Below are positions 22,435 to 32,593 of a stretch of DNA of 36,618 nt, piece by piece; the first letter of the stretch is position 1; each line of letters opens with the position of its first letter. Source of the DNA: Pantoea rwandensis (lineage in GTDB: Bacteria > Pseudomonadota > Gammaproteobacteria > Enterobacterales > Enterobacteriaceae); the NCBI RefSeq assembly GCF_002095475.1, contig NZ_MLFR01000045.1, positions 1 through 36,618 of the forward strand, in the 5' to 3' direction. Below the pieces are notes generated by a model. The model saw nothing but the letters and a program-made list of their open reading frames with translations, had not been told where the DNA came from and ran no database searches. The position numbers and the translations under genes are program-made.

Positions 22435-23777
22435 ATGCACACCGCAGACAAAGTGATTTGGAGCGAAGGGATGTTTCTGCGTCCCCACCATTTTCAACAG
22501 TCGGAACGCTGGCTAGAAGCGTACAGCCGCAGCTGGGGCAAACTGCAGTGTCCGTGGCATTGGGGTTTCATGACCCTAAGCTCGATCAGGCACTGCTGCG
22601 TCAGGGCAAACTGGCGATCAGCGAGGCCAGCGGCCTGCTGCCTGACGGCACGCCTTTTGCCATTACCGGTGCGGATAACGCCCCTGCACCGCTGGCCTTT
22701 ACCAATATTCAGGAACCTGTCGATGTGGTGTTGGCCCTGCCAGAACAGCGCCAAGGGCAGACCGAGGTGATCTTCAGTGACACCAGTGATTCGCTGGCGC
22801 GTTATCTCAGCCAGGATCGCGAAGTGGACGATCTCAACGCCTCATCAGTCGGCCGCGCGCCGATGCAATTTGGCCGCTTGCGCCTTTGCCTGATGCCCGC
22901 TGCCGACCTTAATGCTGAGTGGACCGCCATCGGTGTTGCTCGTGTCAAACGCAGCGGTAACGATCGTGCCCTCACGCTCGATAGCGACTACATTCCGCCA
23001 CTGTTGAACGGCCACATTTCTCCCATTCTCCATGCCTTTCTCAACGATATGCATGGGTTGTTACAGCAGCGCAGTGAGCAGATGGGCGAGCGCCTGCAAC
23101 AGGCCGGACGCGGTGGCAACACGGAAATGATCGACTTTATGCTGCTCACTCTGATCAATCGCTACATCGGTCAGGTAGCGCATAGCCGTCGCCTGCCGCA
23201 GCTACACCCTGAACGTCTGTTTAGCGAGTGGTTGCAGTTCGCCACCGAGTTAGCCAGTTGGTCACCATCGCGTCGTCCCAGTGAACAGCTGCCGGTCTAC
23301 GACCACGACAATCTCTATCTGAGTTTTAGCCGTCTGATGATCCAGCTGCGCCAAAGCCTGTCGCTGGTGATGGAAGAGAACGCGCTGCAATTGACGCTCA
23401 CTGAACGTTCGCACGGGTTGTTTGTGGCGACCGTTTCCGACGTCAGCCTGATCCGCGATTACGGCTTTGTGCTGGCAGTTCGCGCTGACTTGCCGGGTGA
23501 AACGCTGATCACTCACTTCCCGGCACAGATGAAAATTGCGCCAGTGACGCGTATCCGTGACCTGGTACAGCTGCAACTGCCCGGTATTGCTTTACGCGTC
23601 ATGCCCGCCGCGCCGCGCCAGATCCCTTGGCACTCTGGCTATGTCTATTTCGAACTGGAGCGCAGCGGCGAACTCTGGCAGCAGATGGCAAAAGCAGAAG
23701 CCTTTGCGCTGCATCTGGCTGGCGAATTCCCCGGCCTTGACCTGCAACTTTGGGCGCTGCGCCACGCGCGCAGCTAA
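22435..23777 (+). pseudogene. tssK: T6SS baseplate protein TssK, one-base frameshift
   Basis: TssK trimers connect the T6SS baseplate to the TssJLM complex. The gene begins MHTADKVIWSEGMFLRPHHF, the family start, but after WHWGF (codon 45) the frame breaks; the continuation HDPKLDQALLRQGKLAISEA is in another frame. The break lies at 22561-22569, a run of four G then three T: adding one G or T restores WGFHDPKLDQ and gives about 447 residues, the normal TssK length. The rest, to LQLWALRHARS, is intact. A missing base in a homopolymer suggests a sequencing or assembly error, but a true mutation would remove an essential baseplate protein. The ribosome site is AGGA before 22435; tssL follows 18 bases after the stop. 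Confidence 0.88.
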
Positions 23778-23795
23778 GCACGGAGAGAAGCGATC

Positions 23796-25022
23796 ATGAT
23801 GCAGCCGCAGTCACTTAATGGCGAACTGGAAACCGCCATGCCGCATGAAAATCCGCTGGTGGCGCTTGCCAATCCACTGATCAACTCGATTGCACAGTTG
23901 CGCCATTCGGTCTCCCACGACAATCCGGCGGGTCTGCGTCAGCAGCTCATTGACCTGGTGCGCCGCTTTGAAGTGGCCTGTCAGCAGGCGCAACTGCCGT
24001 ATGAAACCATTGTCGGTGCCCGTTACTGCTTGTGTACCTCACTGGATGAAGCGGCGGCCCTCACCCCCTGGGGCAGCCGAGATGTCTGGCCACGAAGCGG
24101 TCTGCTCGTGACGTTCCATAACGAAACCTGGGGTGGCGAAAAGTTCTTCCAGCTTTTGGCGCGGCTGTCACAGCATCCACAGCAGAACATCTTGCTGCTG
24201 GAGCTGATGAATGCCTGCCTGCTGCTGGGCTTTGAGGGCCGTTATCGCATCATGCAAAACGGACGCACCCAGCTGGAAACTTTAAAGCTACGCCTGTTGC
24301 AGCTGATCCGCTCGGTGCGCGGGCCTTATCCACCGCCGCTGTCACCGCAACCGCTGGATCAGCCAGTGCTGCAAAAATTGTGGAAACCGCTGATCCCCTT
24401 GTGGAGCTTTGCCGCCTTGCTGGCGCTGCTGGGATGTGCGGTGTATATCGCGCTCAACTGGCGTCTCAACCATTTTACCGCACCGGTGCTTTCGGCCATT
24501 TACCAAACCGACCTGCCGAAAGTGGACATTGCCCGTCCTGCTGCACCTGCGGCTCCCGCACTGGACCTGCGCCATTTCCTTGCACCGGAAATTGCGGAAG
24601 GGTTGGTGTCAGTGCGGGATGAAGCCACGCGCAGTGTGGTGTTGTTGCGCGGCGACGGCCTGTTTGACTCCGCCGCAACCACCATTCGCGATCGTTATCG
24701 CCCGGTGATCCGCCGCATCGCCCAAGCAATGGATAACGTCAACGGTCAGGTCCGCGTCAGTGGCTATACCGACAACGTGCCAATCCGCAGTGCACGCTTC
24801 AACTCCAACTATGCGCTGTCACTGGCACGTGCCCAGTCGGTGCAGGAGATGCTGGCTCAAGACCTGCGGCAGCCACAGCGCATCATCGTTGAGGGGCGTG
24901 GGGAGAGCAACCCGCTGGCAGCGAACGATTCCGCCGCCAATCGCGCTCGCAACCGCCGTGTAGAAATCACGCTGCTGGTTGCGCCCAAGCAGACTGAATC
25001 TGAACTCAACAGCGTGCACTAA
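23796..25022 (+). CDS. tssL: T6SS inner-membrane protein TssL (DotU) with OmpA domain
   Basis: TssL works with TssM and TssJ as the T6SS membrane anchor. The 408 residues comprise a cytoplasmic DotU domain (YETIVGARYCLCTSLDEAA, HNETWGGEKFFQLLARL), one transmembrane helix near residues 205-228 (LWSFAALLALLGCAVYIALN) and a periplasmic OmpA-type peptidoglycan-binding domain (VSGYTDNVPIRSARFNSNYA; GRGESNPLAANDSAANRARN, about 315-390). It therefore is the extended, self-anchoring TssL type. An ATG three bases downstream is an equal start option. tssM follows closely with AAGGA overlapping the stop. Confidence 0.94.
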   Translation: MMQPQSLNGELETAMPHENPLVALANPLINSIAQLRHSVSHDNPAGLRQQLIDLVRRFEVACQQAQLPYETIVGARYCLCTSLDEAAALTPWGSRDVWPRSGLLVTFHNETWGGEKFFQLLARLSQHPQQNILLLELMNACLLLGFEGRYRIMQNGRTQLETLKLRLLQLIRSVRGPYPPPLSPQPLDQPVLQKLWKPLIPLWSFAALLALLGCAVYIALNWRLNHFTAPVLSAIYQTDLPKVDIARPAAPAAPALDLRHFLAPEIAEGLVSVRDEATRSVVLLRGDGLFDSAATTIRDRYRPVIRRIAQAMDNVNGQVRVSGYTDNVPIRSARFNSNYALSLARAQSVQEMLAQDLRQPQRIIVEGRGESNPLAANDSAANRARNRRVEITLLVAPKQTESELNSVH

Positions 25023-25033
25023 AAGGAATGGCT

Positions 25034-28000
25034 ATGATTCGCACCGTCTTTTCCATCGCCACCAGCCGCCTGATGTGGAGCGGTCTGGGTATTACGGCAC
25101 TCTGTTTGCTAATTTGGACCGTGGGTCCACTGGTGGCGATTGGGGATTATCGTCCGCTGGAGTCGGCGTTGTATCGCTACATCGCCATCGCCATCCTCTA
25201 CACACTGTGGATCAGCTATCGCGTGGTGCCGCGCCTGTGGCGTCGCTGGCAGAACCGTCGTTTGGTACAGCGGATGGCGCCACCGCCAGCAGACGTCGCC
25301 GACAACGAGGAGATCGTCGGCAGAACACCCCCTGGCTGAGCGTTTCAGTGAGGCCACGCAGCTGCTGCGTCAGGCGCGTTTTAACCGGCCAGAGAGCCGT
25401 CGCTGGCCACGCTGGATGCAAAAGCTGAATCGCCAGTATCTGTATCAACTGCCGTGGTACATGCTGATTGGCGCACCGGGAGCCGGAAAAACCACCGCGC
25501 TGGTCAACTCTGGATTGCATTTTCCACTGGCAGCGCAGTTTGGCAAAACCGCCCTGCGTGGCGTCGGCGGAACGCGACACTGCGACTGGTGGTTTACCGA
25601 TGAAGCCATTCTGCTGGATACCGCGGGGCGCTATACCACCCAAGAGAGTGACCGTCAGCAAGATGCGCAGGAGTGGCGCAGCTTTATGGGGCTGCTGAAA
25701 AAGTACCGTCCACGTCAACCGGTTAACGGTGCCATCATCACCATCAGTGTCGGCGACTTGCTGAGTGAATCGGAAGAAGCGCGCCACCAGCAGGCCAGCG
25801 CCCTGCGTAAACGTCTGCTGGAACTGCGTGATCAACTGGCGATCCCCTTCCCAGTGTATGTCCTGGTGACCAAAACCGATCTGCTGAAAGGCTTTACCGC
25901 CAGCTTTGGCGCGATGAACAAGGCGCAGCGCGACCAGATCTGGGGCTTCACCTGGCCGTGGAGCGATCAGCAACTGGCGGTGGGCAATGAATTCGAACCC
26001 CAGTTTGATCGTCTGCATCAGCGCCTTGATGCCGGCCTGGCCGATTTGATGATCAACGAGCATGACAGCGTCAAGCGCGCTGAAATGTACTTGTTCCCGC
26101 AAGAGTTTCTGGCGCTGAAACCCTTGCTGAAACACTACCTTGACGTGGTGTTTGCCACCTCGGGTTATGACGCGAAACTGATTCCGCGTGGCGTTTATTT
26201 CACCAGCGGTACGCAGGAAGGTCTGCCGTTTGACCGCGTGATGGGACAAATGAGTCGCGCCCTGGGCTTACCGGCGCTGAGAGCGGCTAACAGCGAACCT
26301 GCACAACCCGGCCACGGCCAGAGTTTCTTCCTGCAACAGATGCTGACCGAAGTGGTGTTTAAAGAAGCCGGGCTGGCGGGCATTAACCGCTGGTGGGCAG
26401 TGCGCAACCGTCTGGTGCATCTGATTACTTACGCCGTGTTGGCGCTGATACTGTTAGTGGCGCTGATTGCCTGGTTTACCAGCTATCACCACAACAAAGG
26501 CTATCTGGCAGATGTCGAGCAGCGCGTGCCCGAGATTGAAAAACAGAGTAAAGCCTTATCGCCGCTGAACGGAGAAAACATCTTCTCTCAGCTGCCCTTC
26601 CTCAACAACCTGGCGGGCTTGCCGAACAGTGACCAACTCTCGGACTTAACTCAGCCACCGCTCAGCTGGCGCGCCGGGTTGTATCGCGGTGAAGAGGTCT
26701 CAACCGCATCTGATTCACTTTATCAACGCGCACTGGAGCAGATGCTGTTACCAGTGATAGCCCGCAACATCACCGACTGGCTGCGCAGTGATAACGGCAG
26801 TGACGTGGATTACAGCTACGAAGCGTTGAAAGCCTATCAGATGCTCTATCTACCCCAGCATTATGACGGCAAGTTCCTGCATGCCTGGGTGATGCTCAAC
26901 GTACAGCGTACCCAAGGGGCCAATGCGCCGCAGGCACAGTTGAAAGCGTTGGATTATCACCTCGGCCAGCTGCTGGACGACAAAATCAACGCCTCGCCGT
27001 TTGAGCGCGACGAGCCGTTAGTGGTGCGCCAGATTGAGATGATCAGCCGTTCCCCACTCTCCACGCGCGTCTATGGTCGCCTCAAGCGCCTGTTGATGCC
27101 GCGCGTCAATCCCGGTGTCAGCGTCATCAATCTAAGCGGTGCCCAAACCGAACTGGTGTTTAGCCGTAAAAGCGGCAAACCCCTGACTGAAGCGATCCCC
27201 GGCTTCTTCACCCCAGCCGGTTACTGGGGACCGTTTAACAGCAACATTAAAAACGTGGCCACCAGCTTGTTACAGGAAGATCGCTGGGTGCTGACGCGCC
27301 GTGAAAGCACCGATGAACAGAACACGCTGGAAGAAACGGTGCGCCGTCTTTATCTCGATGACTACATGCGCCAGTGGGATGCGCTGTTGCAGGACATTCA
27401 ACTGCAACCGATCAACAACCTGGGCGAACGCATCAACACCGCCCGCCTGCTGTCAGGTCGCACTTCGCCGTTGCGCCAGATGATCATTAATCTGAGCCGT
27501 AACCTGACGTTAACCCCACCCGAGGATGAGAAGGACAAGCAGGATAAGCCGTCGCTGCTGGAGCGCAGCACCCACTACGTCAACAACAATGCCACCGCGA
27601 CGTTGCAAGCACTGTTCCGCGCGCGTAAAGCGGCGCAGAGCGGCAATATCGAAGCGCCAGAACAGCGTGTCATGGCCCACTACGCCAGCATTATTGAGCA
27701 GGCGCAGGTGAGCGATCCGAAAGAAAGCAGCATCCCGTTTGACGCGCAGCTGAAAGATATCGACGATCTCTACAGCTATCTCACCGCCGTGCAGGACGCC
27801 AGCAACAGCGGCATGTCGCCACCGGACAGCAGCATTATCTCCCGCATGCAGGCCGATGCCGGACGGCAGCCCGAACCCTTCCGCACCTTGCTGCTGGAAC
27901 TGGCCGTCGGCGCCAGTAGCGATACGCAGAAGCGCAACATGAGCAATATGCAGAAACGGGCGGGTGTTGAGGTGGGCAGCTTTTGCCGCAGTGCCATTGC

Positions 28001-28626
28001 GGGACGCTATCCGTTTAATCGTAACGCCACCAGCGACGTGAAGCCCGATGACCTGGCGCGGATGTTCGCCCCAGGCAGTGGACTAATGGACAGTTTCTTC
28101 CGCGACAATCTCGCCAGCAAAGTGGATACCACGCACAGTGACTGGAGATATGCGCCAGGGGTGGACGGGAAAACGCTGCCGGGTGGCACCGCGCTATTAC
28201 GCCCGTTCCAACAGGCGCAGGCGATCCGGGAAGCGCTGTTTGCCAATGGTGCCAGTACCCCCTCCTATCGCCTGACCATCACGCCGATCAGTATGGATAA
28301 CAGCATCCTCAATCTGACCCTCGACGTCGACGGTCAACTGATTCGTTACAGCCACGGTCCGCAAACCCCTCAGGTGGTGAACTGGCCTGGCAGCGGTAAC
28401 ACCCAACAAGTGCGCATGCAGATTGGTCTGACCGATGGCACCACTAACACGCTGAATACCACGGCCGTGGGCACTCAACCGCCTGTTTGATAAAGCCAGT
28501 TTGCATCCCGGCAGCAATCAGAGTCAGCAAGCGACATTTTCGCTCGGTGGTCATCAAGTGGTGCTGGCCTACACGCCTAACAGCGTGCGCAACCCGCTGC
28601 AACTGCCTGGGTTCAGTTGCCCATGA
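25034..28626 (+). pseudogene. tssM: T6SS membrane protein TssM (IcmF), two frameshifts
   Basis: TssM spans inner membrane and periplasm and joins TssL to TssJ. N-terminal helices (MIRTVFSIATSRLMWSGLGI onward) are followed by a Walker A motif GAPGAGKTT near residue 145, a third helix near 465-482 (LITYAVLALILLVALIAWF) and the large periplasmic domain. Break 1 lies between about 25307 and 25332: the first frame ends at TGA 25337-25339, while LAERFSEATQLLRQARF continues in another frame; removing one base, for example in the C run 25328-25332, repairs it. Break 2 lies at the palindrome 28459-28470, after which PWALNRLFDKASLHPGSNQ continues in the third frame to TGA 28624-28626. The repaired protein would be about 1196 residues, normal for TssM. 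AAGGA (25023-25027) favours the ATG at 25034 over 25028. Either sequence error or inactivation. Confidence 0.88.
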
Positions 28627-28666
28627 ATACCGCACCTCAGCAAGATAAACGCGGACACCGTATTTC

Positions 28667-28728
28667 GTAGGGTGCGCATTCATGCGCACCGGGAACACGC
28701 AGAAGGCCGCCATCAATGGCGCCCCTAC
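28667..28728. repeat. Two facing REP-like palindromes between tssM and tagF
   Basis: A plus-oriented unit (GTAG at 28667, arms GGTGCGCAT 28671-28679 and ATGCGCACC 28682-28690, loop TC) faces a minus-oriented unit at 28705-28728 (GGCCGCCAT and ATGGCGCC-type arms, ending CTAC). The pair looks like a small BIME. The AAGGA ribosome site of tagF begins immediately after it, so a structured 5' region precedes tagF translation. Confidence 0.75.
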
Positions 28729-28740
28729 AAGGACCTGTCA

Positions 28741-29412
28741 ATGCAGCAATCCTCACAATTGGGCTGGTACGGCAAACTGCCTGGCAGCGGTGACTTTATG
28801 CGCCGCCGCCTGCCCACGCGGCTGGTGGAGAGCTGGGCGCAGTGGTTCCAGAACAGTTTGCCTCGGCTGGCGCAGCAGCCTGCAACCGGTCGCGCACCGG
28901 TCTGGAATTTCATTGTGCCTGCCACACTCGGCGTGCCGATGATTCAGATGGGCTGCCTGCTACCCACGCGCGATCGTGTGGGCCGACAGTATCCGCTCTG
29001 TGCCATGCAGTTGTTCACGCCGCAGCACTGGCACGCCATGCAATTACACACTGCCGGTGATTGGTATTACCAACTGGGGAAGACCCTTACGCTGGCGGTG
29101 CAGAACCGCTACAGCGGCGATCAATTCGATGCTGCGTTAAACGCCTTACCGGCACAGCTCGCACGGCCACCCCAGTCAGATGTGTTTGATGTGATCGGTT
29201 ATCAGAACACCCCCTGCAATTTGAACTGGCCGCAGGTGGTGCACTACTTCGATCCCGCGCAGTACAGCAGTTTTTGGTGGAGTAACCAAAGCGATGGCAG
29301 CGCCTTCTACAGCCATTCGCACAGCGGCAATTTCACCACACAGCTATTCCTCCGTTTGTTCAATCCTCCCCATGTCAGCCGCGGCGAGCCGCCGCTGTTT
29401 GGCCAGCTTTAA
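28741..29412 (+). CDS. tagF: T6SS accessory protein TagF (ImpM family, DUF2094)
   Basis: TagF/ImpM proteins are cytoplasmic regulators that repress T6SS assembly post-translationally, in Pseudomonas by acting on the FHA protein. The 223-residue protein begins MQQSSQLGWYGKLPGSGDFM, the family signature, with VESWAQWFQNSL, WNFIVPATLGVP and GCLLPTRDRVGRQYPL following and SSFWWSNQSDGSAFYSH near the C-terminus. ATG 28741 follows AAGGA; an in-frame extension upstream reads into the REP repeat and is rejected. The presence of FHA and PP2C genes downstream fits a shared control circuit. Confidence 0.9.
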   Translation: MQQSSQLGWYGKLPGSGDFMRRRLPTRLVESWAQWFQNSLPRLAQQPATGRAPVWNFIVPATLGVPMIQMGCLLPTRDRVGRQYPLCAMQLFTPQHWHAMQLHTAGDWYYQLGKTLTLAVQNRYSGDQFDAALNALPAQLARPPQSDVFDVIGYQNTPCNLNWPQVVHYFDPAQYSSFWWSNQSDGSAFYSHSHSGNFTTQLFLRLFNPPHVSRGEPPLFGQL

Positions 29413-29422
29413 CGGTGAAAAG

Positions 29423-30439
29423 ATGAATGTAGCAATTCCGCTTGAACCGCTGCGCGACGATGCGCCCTGCGGCGATGATCTTGAGTATGACGCGGCTTTT
29501 ATGGCGCTGGAACAGGCGCGCAGCGGCAAAGCCGAGCAGCAGTTTGGCAACACCATCATTCCGGCAGAGCCGCCAGACTGGCAATTGGTGGCGCAACAGG
29601 CTGAACAGCTACTGACGCGCACCCGTGATATCCGCCTGCTGCTGATCCTGAGCGAGGCCTGGACGCATACCAACGGCCTTGCGGGCTGTGCCGAAGGATT
29701 AACCCTGCTGAGTGACGCGCTGACACGTTATTGGCCGACGCTGCATCCTGCGCTGGAGTTTGATGGCGAACCGGACCTGCTGATGCGCGTCAGTGCATTA
29801 GCCGCGCTCGGTCCGCAATCAGGTTTAAGCCGTGCGCTGCGTAACAGTTGGCTGCTGAAAAGTGCCACAGGTGAAATCACGCTGCGAGATGCCATTGCAC
29901 TGCTCGATGGCAGCAAAAGCGAAGTGGCAGAATTTCCAGGCGGCGTACCACGTTTGCGCGAAGCGCTACAGCAACCCGACCTCGGTAATGCTCAGGCGCT
30001 TCGTACCCTCGCGCAGCATTTCACTATGCTGCGCCGCTGCCTGGAGCAGCATCTGGTCGCGGCAGATATGCCCGATTTGGCGACCACTGAGAAAGCATTG
30101 GCGCTACTGCTGCCGTTGCTGCCCTCGCGGGATGAGCCAGAATGGGTCGCCGCTCAGCCTGAAAGTGCAGAACAGCCCTCACCTGAAGCAGTAGCGTCAA
30201 AGGTGCTTTCGCCTGCCCTTCGCTGGCAGCAGGTTCCCCTTACTTCACGCGAAGACGCCGAACTGATGCTGGAGAAAGTCCGCCTCTACTTTCTGCAGCA
30301 TGAGCCGAGTCATCCGGCGCCGATCATGCTGGAACGGGTACAACGTCTGATTCAACTCGATTTTCTCGACATTATTCGTGACCTGGCGCCCGACGCCGTC
30401 ACCCAGCTGCAGGGCCTGTTTGGCCGTGCGGGCGAATAA
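29423..30439 (+). CDS. tssA: T6SS cap/assembly protein TssA
   Basis: TssA starts and caps polymerisation of the tail sheath and tube. The 338-residue protein has an ImpA N-terminal domain (DDAPCGDDLEYDAAFMALEQ, NTIIPAEPPDWQLVAQQA, SEAWTHTNGLAGCAEGLTLL) and a C-terminal segment (SREDAELMLEKVRLYFLQHE, PIMLERVQRLIQLDFLDIIR) typical of the short TssA1-like class. A proline- and alanine-rich linker near 240-260 separates them. ATG 29423 begins at the conserved region; the frame is open further upstream but overlaps tagF. No strong Shine-Dalgarno is seen, and the 10-base gap to tagF suggests coupling. Confidence 0.92.
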   Translation: MNVAIPLEPLRDDAPCGDDLEYDAAFMALEQARSGKAEQQFGNTIIPAEPPDWQLVAQQAEQLLTRTRDIRLLLILSEAWTHTNGLAGCAEGLTLLSDALTRYWPTLHPALEFDGEPDLLMRVSALAALGPQSGLSRALRNSWLLKSATGEITLRDAIALLDGSKSEVAEFPGGVPRLREALQQPDLGNAQALRTLAQHFTMLRRCLEQHLVAADMPDLATTEKALALLLPLLPSRDEPEWVAAQPESAEQPSPEAVASKVLSPALRWQQVPLTSREDAELMLEKVRLYFLQHEPSHPAPIMLERVQRLIQLDFLDIIRDLAPDAVTQLQGLFGRAGE

Positions 30440-30478
30440 AACGCCTGAATCTCAGGCACATCACTCATGGAGAACACT

Positions 30479-31039
30479 ATGGCTAACTTCCCCACCATTA
30501 AACGCGCCCGCAGTGGACAGAAGTTCATCTCGCGCAACCGAGCGCCACGCGTGCAGATCGAGTATGACGTGGAGATTTATGGATCAGATCGCAAAGTGCA
30601 GCTGCCTTTCGTGATGGGCGTGATGGCGGATCTGGTGGGCCAACCCCTCGTCGATCAGCTAGAGATCGCTGAGCGTAACTTCCTCGAAGTGGATATTGAT
30701 AACTTTGATGAACGCATGAAAGCGCTGAAGCCTCATCTGGCTTATCACGTCGATAACACCCTGACCGGTGAAGGCAAAGTGGGGGTCGACCTCACCTTCA
30801 ACAGCATGGATGACTTCCTGCCCGATGCCATCGTGCGTCGCGTCGAACCGCTTAATGAGCTGCTGGAGGCGCGGACGCAGCTCTCCAACTTGCTCTCGTA
30901 TATGGACGGCAAAAACGGTGCTGAAGCGCTGATTGCTGAAGTGCTACAGAACCCGACCCTACTGAAAACGCTAGCTGCTGCCCCTAAACCTGCCACCGCG
31001 TCAAACGATGACAGCGAAACGGAGAAACATGATGAGTAA
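30479..31039 (+). CDS. tssB: T6SS sheath small subunit TssB (VipA)
   Basis: TssB pairs with TssC to form the contractile sheath. The 186-residue protein shows the family block RAPRVQIEYDVEIYGSDRKV, PFVMGVMADLVG near residue 45, DNFDERMKALKPHLAYHVDN and DFLPDAIVRRVEPLNELLEA. The ATG at 30479 is preferred because GGAGA (30469-30473) is correctly spaced; an ATG at 30467 overlaps that site. The C-terminal tail is acidic and overlaps the tssC start by eight bases. Confidence 0.95.
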   Translation: MANFPTIKRARSGQKFISRNRAPRVQIEYDVEIYGSDRKVQLPFVMGVMADLVGQPLVDQLEIAERNFLEVDIDNFDERMKALKPHLAYHVDNTLTGEGKVGVDLTFNSMDDFLPDAIVRRVEPLNELLEARTQLSNLLSYMDGKNGAEALIAEVLQNPTLLKTLAAAPKPATASNDDSETEKHDE

Positions 31040-32531
31040 TGCCGCATCCCAAACCGCACGTTTACAGACAGACACCGTGACGCAAAGCGATTTTAGTGCG
31101 TTGTTAAATAAAGAGTTTCGCCCTAACAATGACCAAGCGCGTGACGCCATCTCGCAGGCCGTACAAACGCTGGCCGCCCAGGCGCTAGAGAACACGCTGC
31201 CCGTCTCGGAAGATGCCTATCGCACCATCCAGGCATTGATTGCAGAAATCGATGCCAAGCTGTCACAGCAGGTTAACGCCATCATGCACCACGAGAGTTT
31301 TCAGCAACTCGAAGGGGCATGGCGCGGTCTGCACTATTTGGTGAACAACACCGAAACCGATGAGATGCTGAAAATCCGCGTGATGAGCATCAGCAAACGC
31401 GAGCTGAGCCGCACGCTTAAGCGCTACAAGGGCGTGGGCTGGGATCAAAGCCCACTGTTCAAGAAAATCTATGAAGAAGAGTACGGCCAGTTTGGTGGCG
31501 AACCCTACGGCTGCCTGGTCGGCGACTACTACTTTGACCACAGCCCGCCCGATGTTGAACTGCTGGGAGAGTTAGCGAAAATTGGTGCGGCGGCCCACTG
31601 TCCGGTGATCACCGGTGCTGCACCCAGCGCTTTGCAAATGGAGTCGTGGCAAGAACTGGCGAACCCACGCGATATCACCAAAATCTTCACCAACACCGAG
31701 TATGCCGCCTGGCGCACGCTGCGCGAGAGCGAAGACACCCGCTATCTCGGCTTGGTGATGCCGCGCTTCCTCGCACGTCTGCCGTACGGTGTGCGCACCA
31801 ATCCGGTGGACAGCTTCGATTTCACCGAAGACACCGAAGGGGCAACGCACAAAAACTACACCTGGGCCAACGCGGCCTATGCCATGGCGGCCAACATCAA
31901 CCGCTCCTTTAAGCAGTTTGGCTGGAGCACCTCGATTCGTGGCGTGGAATCCGGCGGCTCGGTGGAGAACCTGCCGTGCCACGTATTCCCTACCGATGAC
32001 GGCGGCGTGGACATGAAGTGCCCAACGGAAATCGCCATCAGCGACCGCCGTGAAGCCGAGCTGGCGAAAAATGGCTTTATCCCGCTGGTACACCGCAAGA
32101 ACTCTGACTTTGCCGCCTTTATCGGCGCGCAATCGCTGCAGAAGCCCGAAGATTATTACGATGCCGATGCCGCGGCTAACGCCCAATTGGCTGCGCGTCT
32201 GCCGTATCTGTTCGCCTGCTGCCGCTTTGCCCATTACTTGAAGTGCATCGTGCGCGACAAGATTGGTTCCTTCCAGGAGCGTGCCGACATGGAGCGCTGG
32301 CTGAACTCGTGGATCATCCGCTACGTCGATGGTGATCCGGTTAACTCCACCCAGGAAACCAAAGCGCGTAAGCCGTTGGCTGACGCCCGCGTGACCGTGG
32401 AAGAGCAAGAAGATAACCCAGGCTACTACGCCGCCAAGTTCTTCCTGCGCCCGCATTACCAGCTTGAAGGCCTGACGGTATCACTGCGTCTGGTTTCGAA
32501 ATTACCTTCGCTGAAACAGCAGCAAGGCTAA
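31032..32531 (+). CDS. tssC: T6SS sheath large subunit TssC (VipB)
   Basis: The large contractile-sheath protein, 499 residues. Recognisable segments are HHESFQQLEGAWRGLHYLVN, MLKIRVMSISKRELSRTLKR, YGCLVGDYYFDHSPPDVELL, FSWANAA-like AHKNYTWANAAYAMAANIN and a C-terminal RPHYQLEGLTVSLRLVSKLP. GGAG at 31021-31024 sits seven bases before ATG 31032 (four before ATG 31029), so the second ATG is preferred. The start lies within the end of tssB, indicating translational coupling that keeps the two sheath subunits in ratio. The frame is intact. Confidence 0.96.
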   Translation: MSNAASQTARLQTDTVTQSDFSALLNKEFRPNNDQARDAISQAVQTLAAQALENTLPVSEDAYRTIQALIAEIDAKLSQQVNAIMHHESFQQLEGAWRGLHYLVNNTETDEMLKIRVMSISKRELSRTLKRYKGVGWDQSPLFKKIYEEEYGQFGGEPYGCLVGDYYFDHSPPDVELLGELAKIGAAAHCPVITGAAPSALQMESWQELANPRDITKIFTNTEYAAWRTLRESEDTRYLGLVMPRFLARLPYGVRTNPVDSFDFTEDTEGATHKNYTWANAAYAMAANINRSFKQFGWSTSIRGVESGGSVENLPCHVFPTDDGGVDMKCPTEIAISDRREAELAKNGFIPLVHRKNSDFAAFIGAQSLQKPEDYYDADAAANAQLAARLPYLFACCRFAHYLKCIVRDKIGSFQERADMERWLNSWIIRYVDGDPVNSTQETKARKPLADARVTVEEQEDNPGYYAAKFFLRPHYQLEGLTVSLRLVSKLPSLKQQQG

Positions 32532-32539
32532 AACCCTCT

Positions 32540-32562
32540 GGGCGCACGTTCCCGCCCATTTT
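32540..32562 (+). terminator. Weak terminator or attenuator between tssC and hcp
   Basis: GGGCG (32540-32544) pairs with CGCCC (32553-32557) around an eight-base loop, followed by ATTTT. The stem is short and the U run poor, so partial read-through is expected. It could set a lower level of upstream transcript relative to the abundant tube protein, or protect a 3' end. Confidence 0.4.
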
Positions 32563-32593
32563 GCTTGTTCATTACTAAAGGAGTTCGACCCGC

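Noticed and set aside
22561..22569. Programmed ribosomal frameshift in tssK
   Set aside because: No slippery heptamer with a downstream stimulatory structure is evident, and TssK homologues are not known to use one; a simple indel is more likely.
25212..26249. 345-codon open frame on the minus strand inside tssM
   Set aside because: The plus strand encodes the TssM NTPase region with its Walker A motif; the antisense product is biased and unrelated to any family I know.
31572..32456. 294-codon open frame on the minus strand inside tssC
   Set aside because: Antisense to the well-conserved sheath protein; typical GC-rich shadow frame.
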